This document shows positions 57,990 through 64,000 of a stretch of 64,000 nt of DNA, in pieces. Numbering within the stretch: position 1 is the first letter of the stretch; every line of letters begins with the position of its first letter. Source of the DNA: Kiloniella spongiae (lineage in GTDB: Bacteria; Pseudomonadota; Alphaproteobacteria; Kiloniellales; Kiloniellaceae). The stretch is taken from contig NZ_LAQL01000007.1 in the NCBI RefSeq assembly GCF_001026905.1, positions 248,001 through 312,000 of the forward strand, in the 5' to 3' direction. The translations under genes were made by a program, and so were the position numbers. The notes below the pieces were generated by a model. It made no database searches. It was not told the origin of the DNA and worked only from the letters and a program-made list of their open reading frames with translations.

Positions 57990-58715
57990 ATGAAACTTGG
58001 TTCTATATCGGGATACACTTGTTTTAAGTATTCTGTTTTATTGGCGTTTTCAGTATTAGTTATGGCTACAGGCGTTACTTTCGCTGCTGAAACCAGTGTC
58101 ACGCACGAAAGTCATTCAACTACGCATAAAAAGTCATCAACGCATGACAAGAAAGCTCCAAAAGGGCCTGCAGCACTGGACACTTTGTTTGGTGGCCCTT
58201 TTGAACTTGAAGATCACACGGGAAAAACGAGGCGTGATAGTGATTGGGATGGCCAGTTTAAGTTGATCTTCTTCGGCTATACGAACTGCCCTGCGATCTG
58301 CCCGACAACCCTGAGTGATATTACGGATGCTCTCGATTTACTCGGTGAGTCTGCCAAGAATATCCAACCCATTTTCATTACCGTTGACCCTGAACGGGAC
58401 ACACAAGAAGTGTTAGCCGATTATGTCACTGCTTTTCACCCCAGTTTGGTAGGGCTGACAGGTACCGAAGAAAAGATCAGTCAGGTTGCAAAAAGCTATC
58501 GGGTACAGCGTCACAAGATACTGTTATCTGAAGAAGACCATTCTAACCATGGTTCAGGACATGGTATGGATGATGACGTGAATTATGACGCAGCGCATAG
58601 TACCCTTACATACTTGATGGATCGGCATGGCAAGTTCGTGACGCTTTTCCCCTATGATACCAGAGGTGATGTTATGGCTGAGCGCCTAAGGGGATATTTG
58701 CCCGGAAATTCTTAA
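57990..58715 (+). CDS. SCO1/SenC family copper chaperone, His-rich
   Basis: A thioredoxin-fold SCO protein of 241 residues. A membrane-anchoring or signal segment is followed by a spacer with several His (HESHSTTHKKSSTHDKK). The CxxxC copper site is NCPAICPTT, and the distal His is in AAHSTLTYLMD, all present. A second His-rich loop (EEDHSNHGSGHGMDDD) is inserted before it. SCO proteins load the Cu(A) centre of cytochrome oxidase or act in copper sensing. No oxidase gene is in view, so the upstream Cys-rich pair may be its partners. A TTG at 57987 is an alternative start. Confidence 0.92.
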   Translation: MKLGSISGYTCFKYSVLLAFSVLVMATGVTFAAETSVTHESHSTTHKKSSTHDKKAPKGPAALDTLFGGPFELEDHTGKTRRDSDWDGQFKLIFFGYTNCPAICPTTLSDITDALDLLGESAKNIQPIFITVDPERDTQEVLADYVTAFHPSLVGLTGTEEKISQVAKSYRVQRHKILLSEEDHSNHGSGHGMDDDVNYDAAHSTLTYLMDRHGKFVTLFPYDTRGDVMAERLRGYLPGNS

Positions 58716-58740
58716 ACCGGAAACTCTTAAACCGGAAAAT
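58702..58740 (+). repeat. 15-bp tandem repeat across the sco stop codon
   Basis: About 2.6 copies of CCGGAAA-Y-TCTTAAA run from 58702, with period 15. The first copy contains the sco stop codon. The unit is too short and too well conserved to be random and may be a recent slippage product. It has no known function. Confidence 0.8.
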
Positions 58741-58843
58741 ATTCAAGTAGGAGGTTTCTGGAAGTGATTGAAGAGGAAGTGAAAAACTGATCTAAGAAGA
58801 GGGGTGTTTCTTTTCCTTTTCTGTATTATTCAGGCCTTTTCCC

Positions 58844-59797
58844 ATGCTGATTGTTTTTGAGAGTATATTTCCGATCTTTGCTATTATTCTGCTTGGGTTT
58901 GGCCTGCGCAAAAGCAATTTTGTCCCCAAGGAACACTGGCGGGTTCTTGAAGAACTTTGTTTTTGGATATTTTTCCCCTGTATTCTGGCTACGACGCTGA
59001 TCAAGGCGGATCTTTCTGCAATTGAACTGGGACCTTATGTCTTTACTGCACTTGCCATGATGGTGAGCCTTGGTCTTTTCACTCTCACTCTATGGCCTGT
59101 ACTGCAAAAGCTATGGGGAACGCGTCGGGGGCAGTTTTCCACTGTTTATCAGACGGCGACCCGTTGGCACGGCTTCATTGCACTCGCGATTGTTCTGAAA
59201 CTATATGGACAAGAAGGCGGAGCGTTGATCGCACTGGCAATGGCGATTATGGTGCCATTCCTGCAAATAACAAATATTTTTATTCTGGCTACATTTTCTG
59301 ATGCAGATGACCAATCAGGGCCGTCTCTCTCGAAGATTACCAAGACCATCGTGATTAATCCTATCCTTTGGGGTGTTTTGACTGGCCTTGCCCTTAACCT
59401 GTTTGATGTAACTGTGTGGGAACCTGCCATGACAATGGCGGATCTTTTGGGACGGGCTGCGCTGAGTATGTCGTTATTAGCCCTTGGGGCTGGGTTAAGC
59501 CTCAAGGCTGCTCTCAAGCCCTCGAAAGAGCTATTGGTGGGGGTGATTGGCAAGTTATTTGTCACTCCCGCCGTTATGGCTGGTTGGGCTTTGTGGTTTG
59601 GTATCTCAGGTTTGTCGCTTTCCGTCCTTATGGTTTGCGCATCCGTACCAACAGCTATGAACGGTTATTTGCTGGCCAAAAAAATGGGGGGTGATGCTGA
59701 CCTCTATGCCGCGACGTCTACAGTACAGACCGTTGTGTCTTTTTTCAGTATTCCTCTGGTTTTATGGTTGGCTAAAACCTATGCCAGCGGACTTTAA
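58844..59797 (+). CDS. AEC-family transporter
   Basis: A 317-residue auxin-efflux-carrier-type transporter with about ten helices, starting IFPIFAIILLGFGLRKSNFV. Members export or import organic acids such as malate or malonate. The family feature SVLMVCASVPTAMNGYLLAKKMGGDA is in the C-terminal half. No enzyme neighbour suggests the substrate. Its last bases overlap the next, convergent gene. Confidence 0.88.
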   Translation: MLIVFESIFPIFAIILLGFGLRKSNFVPKEHWRVLEELCFWIFFPCILATTLIKADLSAIELGPYVFTALAMMVSLGLFTLTLWPVLQKLWGTRRGQFSTVYQTATRWHGFIALAIVLKLYGQEGGALIALAMAIMVPFLQITNIFILATFSDADDQSGPSLSKITKTIVINPILWGVLTGLALNLFDVTVWEPAMTMADLLGRAALSMSLLALGAGLSLKAALKPSKELLVGVIGKLFVTPAVMAGWALWFGISGLSLSVLMVCASVPTAMNGYLLAKKMGGDADLYAATSTVQTVVSFFSIPLVLWLAKTYASGL

Positions 59798-60201
59798 TTT
59801 TTGATCATTTTATGCTTTAGGCGCTTAAGATCTGATCGTACAATCTGCCTGTGAGCTATCGCGACTGGGAACATATAGAGACGCCCAAACAAGTTATGGA
59901 TTTTAACTGATGATGTAATGGTTAGCTCTGTTTTATCTGTCGTTATACAGGTCATCACGTCCAGATGTTTGTCCCTTGCTGTCAGTGTCAGAACATTTGG
60001 TGATATATGTTCTACCAGAAAGAAGTCGAGTTGGTCTCCAGTTTGTAAATTACTTGGCCATTGCCCTGAAAAACCTTTGATGGGTTTGATGCCAAAACAG
60101 GACGATATTCTATCGCGAATTAGAAAAGCGAGTTTCATCACAGGGATAGGATTTGAGATAATCGCCCGCCATGCTTCTGATGTCGTAATTTCCTCGGACA
60201 A
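59794..60201 (-). CDS. DUF2867-like protein
   Basis: A 135-residue cytoplasmic protein. LAFLIRDRISSCFGIKPIKG, LDVMTCITTDKTELTITSSVKIHN and GRLYMFPVAIAHRQIVRSDLKR follow the pattern of DUF2867 domains, which also occur fused to sugar-nucleotide epimerases. Here it stands alone. Function is unknown. The start at 60201 has no clear ribosome site. The stop overlaps the convergent AEC gene by four bases. Confidence 0.7.
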   Translation of the reverse strand: MSEEITTSEAWRAIISNPIPVMKLAFLIRDRISSCFGIKPIKGFSGQWPSNLQTGDQLDFFLVEHISPNVLTLTARDKHLDVMTCITTDKTELTITSSVKIHNLFGRLYMFPVAIAHRQIVRSDLKRLKHKMIKN

Positions 60202-60380
60202 AATGACAGATTACGCATCGTAAAAATCGAGTTTCTCTCGTGATGCCAAGAGGTGTACGGTCGGGTTTTTGGAAAGAGGAAAATGATTTGTCATCAAAAT
60301 ATCAGATACTGAATTCAAGTATTGCCGTCTATATCTAGGTTCGAAGTTACGGATTTCAATTATCTAGGGGCTGCAATGTT

Positions 60381-61187
60381 CTATAAATGGAGCGCGATGT
60401 TTTGTTGAAACCATTGTTCCGTTGACTCATCAGCAGGGAAAAAGGTTTCCATACGAATATCTTCTATCGTTGCATCGTTTGATAGGCCGACGGTCGTGAT
60501 CATTGAAAAGAGTGTAATGTCATCCTGCCCAAGCTTAAATTGCATTGTAAGCAGGGGCGGGGAATCTTCTTTGGTTGTTAGATTTCGGGCTTCACTGGCA
60601 CCGGGCAGATTATTTAGTTCCTGAAGAAGTTCAAAAGCTTCGTGGTCATTTGGGCGTCGGGCAACTTCCAATTCAAACAGCCGCATCAGGCTCTGTACCT
60701 TTCCATCCCAGTTATTCAGGCTTTTACGCACCTTGCCTGGTTTTAAAAGTGCTCTTAGCATATTGGGGTCGCCATCATGGCCCAGCATTTGAAAGAAAAC
60801 ACCTGCCGCCGAGTTTGCTTTTTGTAAGTTCCATATTCGATCGACAGCAACAGCTGGATATGGATTATGGCTTTCCAGGATATGATTGATCGATGCATTC
60901 ACTGCGGTGCGTGTTGCTTCTGACCAGTTTCGGTTGCTTGTGCGCGCGGCAAAGCCAGCGGTTAACATCAGAATATCAACTTCAGACGCAGGTAAATTCA
61001 TTGCCTGACCAAGCTGTTGGATAGAATAGCGGCTTGGTTTGGATCTACCGGTTTCCAGAAAACTGACATGCCTTTGTGACAAACCAGCTTCTAACGCGAG
61101 ATCTAGTTGGCTGAAGCGGCTTTTCTTGCGCCAGTTCTTCAATAGCTCGGGGAAAGCTTGTGAGGTATGGGAGGTTTGATAATTCAT
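60381..61187 (-). CDS. XRE-family regulator with MmyB-like ligand domain
   Basis: A 268-residue regulator. The N-terminal helix-turn-helix (KKSRFSQLDLALEAGLSQRHVSFLETG) is followed by a MmyB-like sensor domain (about 95-265, including PAVAVDRIWNLQKANSAAG) typical of regulators that bind small hydrophobic ligands. It is divergent from the small membrane gene at 61295, with a palindromic site between them. The target is probably that gene. Ligand unknown. Confidence 0.9.
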   Translation of the reverse strand: MNYQTSHTSQAFPELLKNWRKKSRFSQLDLALEAGLSQRHVSFLETGRSKPSRYSIQQLGQAMNLPASEVDILMLTAGFAARTSNRNWSEATRTAVNASINHILESHNPYPAVAVDRIWNLQKANSAAGVFFQMLGHDGDPNMLRALLKPGKVRKSLNNWDGKVQSLMRLFELEVARRPNDHEAFELLQELNNLPGASEARNLTTKEDSPPLLTMQFKLGQDDITLFSMITTVGLSNDATIEDIRMETFFPADESTEQWFQQNIALHL

Positions 61188-61221
61188 GAAGACATTATTT
61201 CGGGATCGTAAGTTAAAGTCT

Positions 61222-61238
61222 ATTACTTCCGAGGTAAT
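61222..61238. promoter_or_regulatory. Palindromic operator candidate for the XRE regulator
   Basis: ATTACTTCCGAGGTAAT is a 17-bp palindrome with one mismatched pair. It lies in the 107-bp gap between the regulator and the divergent membrane gene, an ideal place to control both. Confidence 0.55.
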
Positions 61239-61294
61239 TGAATTCCGTTTTTACATCCTAGATGGTTGGCGGAAATAAATTGAGGAGAAGACAA

Positions 61295-61708
61295 ATGCCA
61301 AACAGTTTCCCAACCTATTTATGTGCCCGTGTATTTCTGGGATTCAACGCAGGATTTTCTATTCTAACCGGATTTGCACTCATTCTCTTTCCAGATTTCA
61401 TTGCCGAGATAATGTTAACCAAAGAGATATCCTGGATCTCTGAGGCATTTGTTGGGTTAGGAGTTCTGTTATTGGGTTTTGCCGTTAGTCTTGTTGTTCT
61501 GGTTCGGGATCGCTTTTTGTCCAAACCAAAAATAGTGTCTATTTCTGCTGCTGATGTGGGGTGGGTGGTAAGTAGCGGTGTTGTTTTGTTGTTATTCAGT
61601 GACTTTCTCACCAGTAAAGGTGTTGCTGTTATTATTGGTGTGAATGTCTTTGTCGCTGTTTTTGCTTTGGGGCAATTTATGGGCGCACGGGTTACGGTGG
61701 CAGCATGA
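61295..61708 (+). CDS. Small four-helix membrane protein
   Basis: A 137-residue integral membrane protein with about four hydrophobic helices (FLGFNAGFSILTGFALILFP, EAFVGLGVLLLGFAVSLVVLV, VVSSGVVLLLFSDFL, VAVIIGVNVFVAVFALGQF). GAGGAG lies seven bases before ATG 61295, which beats the in-frame GAT/ATG region at 61262. It has no recognisable family. Control by the divergent XRE protein is likely. A protective or transport role for the regulator's ligand is possible but unproven. Confidence 0.8.
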   Translation: MPNSFPTYLCARVFLGFNAGFSILTGFALILFPDFIAEIMLTKEISWISEAFVGLGVLLLGFAVSLVVLVRDRFLSKPKIVSISAADVGWVVSSGVVLLLFSDFLTSKGVAVIIGVNVFVAVFALGQFMGARVTVAA

Positions 61709-61767
61709 TATATCCCTATATTTTTCCTGGATCTTATTCTCCTTTGTGGAGCGATCAAGAAAATGCA

Positions 61768-62124
61768 TTATAGCTCAACAGGCTGTCCGTGGGGGGTGCG
61801 TAAATAGGCTTTGCGCCACTCTTCTTTACGCAAATTCATCTCTTCAGACGTGATATCTTGTTTTTGTGTAATGATTTTCTCAAGTACATTGAGCCAGTGA
61901 TTGTAATAGGTATTCCCGAGATCCGGGTCGCCATTGGCTTGAGCAAGCTTGATTTCCTGACTGAACATATCAACCCATTCTGCCCATGTGAAATGGCCTT
62001 CATCACAAAGACGCACAGCTAGCGCAAAAGCCTGTGCCTGCCATGGTTCGGTAAACACGGGGCCGTCTGCGTCGGTCGGGATTTGTGGAAGATTACGACA
62101 AAAATGTTGGGTAGTATTGCTCAT
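61768..62124 (-). CDS. Nitrile hydratase accessory protein
   Basis: A 118-residue protein homologous to the N-terminal half of the beta subunit. PTDADGPVFTEPWQAQAFALAVRLC and the C-terminal RTPHGQPVEL are diagnostic of the Co-type activator (P14K/NhlE-like). It delivers cobalt or swaps the alpha subunit during maturation in known systems. It is the last gene of an alpha-beta-accessory operon and overlaps the beta stop by four bases (ATGA). Confidence 0.93.
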   Translation of the reverse strand: MSNTTQHFCRNLPQIPTDADGPVFTEPWQAQAFALAVRLCDEGHFTWAEWVDMFSQEIKLAQANGDPDLGNTYYNHWLNVLEKIITQKQDITSEEMNLRKEEWRKAYLRTPHGQPVEL

Positions 62125-62783
62125 GCCAGTTCCATGTAATTTTGCCAGAGATCAACGTGTATCGTTGTATCGTTGCCATCCCCCCACAGTTGGTTGCCGT
62201 CAAAAGAGACATTGTAGAGGTGTTGGCCAATTTTATTTCCCTGTGCGTTTTCATCCGGGAAAATAAAGCTGCCGTAGTAATCAGTGATGATGCCTTCATG
62301 TCCGCGAATATATCTCGGTACGCGCGTATGTCCTGTGGGGTTGAGCTGCAGGACCTTGATTTTATCGCCGATCTGGAATTCTTGACGATCATCTGTTGCC
62401 ATATCACATGGTCCTCCGGATGAGAGGATACCTTGAACGGCTGATGCCGGGGCGCATTTTGCCGTGAGTTCTTCAGGTGTTGGGTCGATTGCTTTTGCTT
62501 GTTTCAGCTCTTCTGGTGAGACAACACCGTGTTCGACCAAAAGTGTTTCCAGGCCGGTTAGCCAGTTTTCATAGTAACTGTTGGAAAGGTATTCCACGGG
62601 ATGTTGGCGTTCCCTGGCAAAACGTGAAATGTCGATGTTCCACTGTCCAAGCCATCCGGCGGTCAAGGTTAAACCAAGAGCGCGTTTTTCCCATTCCGCA
62701 TGAAAGGTGGGTTCTTCTCGTTCAGGCTCCGGATTGATCGGACCTAATCCGTGCATTCCACCGAGATCATGTGCGCCGTTCAT
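62121..62783 (-). CDS. nthB: Nitrile hydratase beta subunit
   Basis: A 220-residue subunit. MNGAHDLGGMHGLGPI is the classic N-terminus, AKCAPA and the C-terminal SH3-like barrel (FQIGDKIKVLQLNPTGHTRVPRYIRGHEG) complete the family pattern. It pairs with the alpha subunit to form the active heterodimer. The full-length single chain rules out the split subunits of thiocyanate hydrolase. Confidence 0.96.
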   Translation of the reverse strand: MNGAHDLGGMHGLGPINPEPEREEPTFHAEWEKRALGLTLTAGWLGQWNIDISRFARERQHPVEYLSNSYYENWLTGLETLLVEHGVVSPEELKQAKAIDPTPEELTAKCAPASAVQGILSSGGPCDMATDDRQEFQIGDKIKVLQLNPTGHTRVPRYIRGHEGIITDYYGSFIFPDENAQGNKIGQHLYNVSFDGNQLWGDGNDTTIHVDLWQNYMELA

Positions 62784-62829
62784 AAAGCTTTTCCTATCAT
62801 GAATGTTTCTCTTGATCGAAGTTTATTGA

Positions 62830-63474
62830 TCAAGGGGTTTTGTCTGCTTTTATTGCGTGCAGTTTTTCGAGTGTTTGCGCTTGTTCTACACCGATCATGG
62901 AATTACGCGTTACGAGTTCTTCAAGCTCTTCAGCTGTCCAATCCTCTGTGCCTTCCGGACGCTGGGGAAGGACAAGAAAACGCATTTCCGATGTTGAATC
63001 CCAGACGGAGATTTTCACACCTTCGGGAAGCGTCGTTCCAAACTCTGCCAGAACACCTTTGGGATCGGATACAGCCCGTGCCCGGTAAGGAGCCGATTTA
63101 TACCAAACAGGGGGCAGACCAAGAACAGTCCAAGGGTAACAGGAACAAAGGGTGCAAACGACGAGGTTATGCCGGGTGTCGGTGTTTTCTACCACCTTCA
63201 TGTGTTCACCCTGACGCCCTGTATACCCCATGGAATGAATTGCCTTGTTCGCATCCGAGAGTAACAGAGATTTAAAGTCAGGATCTGTCCAGGCTCTTGC
63301 CACGACTTTTGCCCCGTTTCTCGGCCCGACCTTGGTCTCATAGGTTTCAATAATTTCATCAATGGCAGCAGGATCGACCAGCCCCTTTTCCACAAGAAGG
63401 GATTCAAGCGCTTTGACTCTGAGTGCCGGATCAGAAGGCGGGTCAGTATGGTCGTGTGAATGATCGTGTCCCAT
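62830..63474 (-). CDS. nthA: Nitrile hydratase alpha subunit, cobalt type
   Basis: Catalytic subunit that hydrates nitriles to amides, 214 residues. The claw motif is [10 protein letters not shown]; the Thr after the first Cys (CTLCSC rather than CSLCSC) marks the low-spin cobalt enzyme. The Cys residues are oxidised to sulfinate and sulfenate in mature enzymes. [16 protein letters not shown] is also conserved. A His-rich N-terminus ([10 protein letters not shown]) could bind metal. It heads an operon with beta and accessory genes. Confidence 0.96.
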   Translation of the reverse strand: MGHDHSHDHTDPPSDPALRVKALESLLVEKGLVDPAAIDEIIETYETKVGPRNGAKVVARAWTDPDFKSLLLSDANKAIHSMGYTGRQGEHMKVVENTDTRHNLVVCTLCSCYPWTVLGLPPVWYKSAPYRARAVSDPKGVLAEFGTTLPEGVKISVWDSTSEMRFLVLPQRPEGTEDWTAEELEELVTRNSMIGVEQAQTLEKLHAIKADKTP

Positions 63475-63638
63475 GGTACGTCCAGTTTTGTATGTTTTTA
63501 TGATGCTGATTTTGATGTCTTAGGGGGTATGCTGGTGAAAGTATGAGGCAAAAATTTTCATAAGTACAACATGATAAGTACAAGAGTTGTGATAAATAAC
63601 GATTATTGATTTCACTTGTGATATAGCGTTCAAATTAT

Positions 63639-63660
63639 GGCCCTGAATTATCTCAGGGCC
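63639..63660 (-). terminator. Hairpin at the end of the LysR gene
   Basis: GGCCCTGA and TCAGGGCC pair perfectly around a 6-base loop that contains the LysR stop codon. No T-run follows on either strand, so it may be a weak terminator or an RNA-stabilising stem. Confidence 0.4.
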
Positions 63661-64000
63661 TTTGATGATGAATTGACCTCAGAACTTATTTCAATGATCA
63701 AGTTTCGTAACCAAATATGGGCCGGATCATCGTGTCGTCTTTCATTCCAAATTATTGATGGACTAAAACCCTCTATCTCAATTGGTAGTTCGAGTATTTC
63801 TACGGGCATTGCCATTGCCATGCGATGGGCGAGGCGACGTGGAAGAGATAAAATCATATCGCTCTCGGCAACTAACATAGGGGCGGCAAGAAAATGCGGA
63901 AGCCGTACAGCTATTCTCCGGCTGAGATTAAGCTGTGTCAGGGCTTCATCAACAACATTTTTCCCATGACCTGTGATTATTACCGATATATGTGATAAAG
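63648..64000 (-). CDS. LysR-family regulator, C-terminal part (cut by window edge)
   Basis: The frame on the minus strand stays open from the stop at 63648 to the window end. I translated it past the ATG at 63878: GHGKNVVDEALTQLNLSRRI, VRLPHFLAAPMLVAESDMI and SLPRRLAHRMAMAMPVEILE are typical of the LysR substrate-binding domain. The N-terminal helix-turn-helix lies outside the window. It is upstream of the nitrile hydratase operon on the same strand, so it may regulate that operon. Confidence 0.85.
   Translation of the reverse strand, partial: LSHISVIITGHGKNVVDEALTQLNLSRRIAVRLPHFLAAPMLVAESDMILSLPRRLAHRMAMAMPVEILELPIEIEGFSPSIIWNERRHDDPAHIWLRNLIIEISSEVNSSSKALR

Noticed and set aside
62751-63275. 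174-residue plus-strand frame opposite nitrile hydratase alpha
   Set aside because: Antisense shadow of a gene with diagnostic metal-site motif.
61768-63474. Thiocyanate hydrolase instead of nitrile hydratase
   Set aside because: The beta subunit is a full single chain and the third gene ends with the accessory-protein motif, so the three-subunit thiocyanate hydrolase does not fit.
63637-63969. 110-residue plus-strand frame at the right edge
   Set aside because: The minus strand reads as a LysR substrate-binding domain through to the window end, so this frame is its shadow.
1-64000. tRNA, rRNA, CRISPR arrays, insertion sequences or phage genes
   Set aside because: I looked in the intergenic regions for cloverleaf-like segments, regular spacer-repeat patterns, terminal inverted repeats and transposase or integrase motifs and found none.

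Overview
The window reads as a contiguous, gene-dense piece of an alphaproteobacterial chromosome. Evidence for this is a 5-aminolevulinate synthase (C4 haem pathway), the xseB-ispA-dxs block, a GlxA-type regulator beside a four-subunit sarcosine oxidase, a GcvT-fused SoxA, and FNR-like control upstream of hemA. Codon use and the AT-rich gaps suggest a G+C content in the mid-40s percent. A marine Rhodospirillales-like bacterium would fit, but this is inference. I found no rRNA, tRNA, CRISPR array, insertion sequence or prophage.

Region 1 (1-13.4 kb) is amine catabolism. It holds a D-lactate dehydrogenase-like flavoprotein, a four-gene polyamine-type ABC importer, a GlxA/AraC-type regulator and the soxBDAG operon. 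Copies of an ATGTC-type repeat with matching 30-bp spacing lie upstream of both the importer and soxB. They suggest that one regulator, probably the GlxA protein, joins uptake and oxidative demethylation into one regulon.

Region 2 (13.4-28.5 kb) has an RND efflux pump with its adaptor, a histone-deacetylase-family enzyme, xseB-ispA-dxs (isoprenoid precursor supply), a MATE exporter, tlyA, an orphan sensor kinase and sppA. Region 3 (28.8-43.2 kb) is mostly housekeeping: rlmD, hemH, aroC, fabI, cbpA/cbpM, pdxH, a cation diffusion facilitator and an SDR enzyme. Among these sit a membrane-fused spermidine-synthase-like protein in AT-rich DNA, a questin-oxidase-like protein and a glycine-zipper lipoprotein.

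Region 4 (43.2-56.8 kb) holds modABC, whose modA probably starts upstream at a non-AUG codon. It also has two divergent chemoreceptors (one with duplicated CHASE3-like halves), an Lrp-type regulator divergent from a carbon-nitrogen hydrolase, a PadR-like regulator, hemA, a class III aminotransferase, and an HPt/pseudo-receiver/receiver phosphorelay protein.

Region 5 (56.9-64 kb) is the most unusual. Two mutually similar secreted Cys-rich proteins of no known function form an operon with a His-rich SCO protein, which looks like a metal (probably copper) handling module. It is followed by an AEC carrier, a DUF2867-like protein, an XRE/MmyB regulator with a palindromic operator facing a small membrane protein, and a cobalt-type nitrile hydratase operon (alpha, beta, accessory) behind a LysR regulator cut by the window edge.
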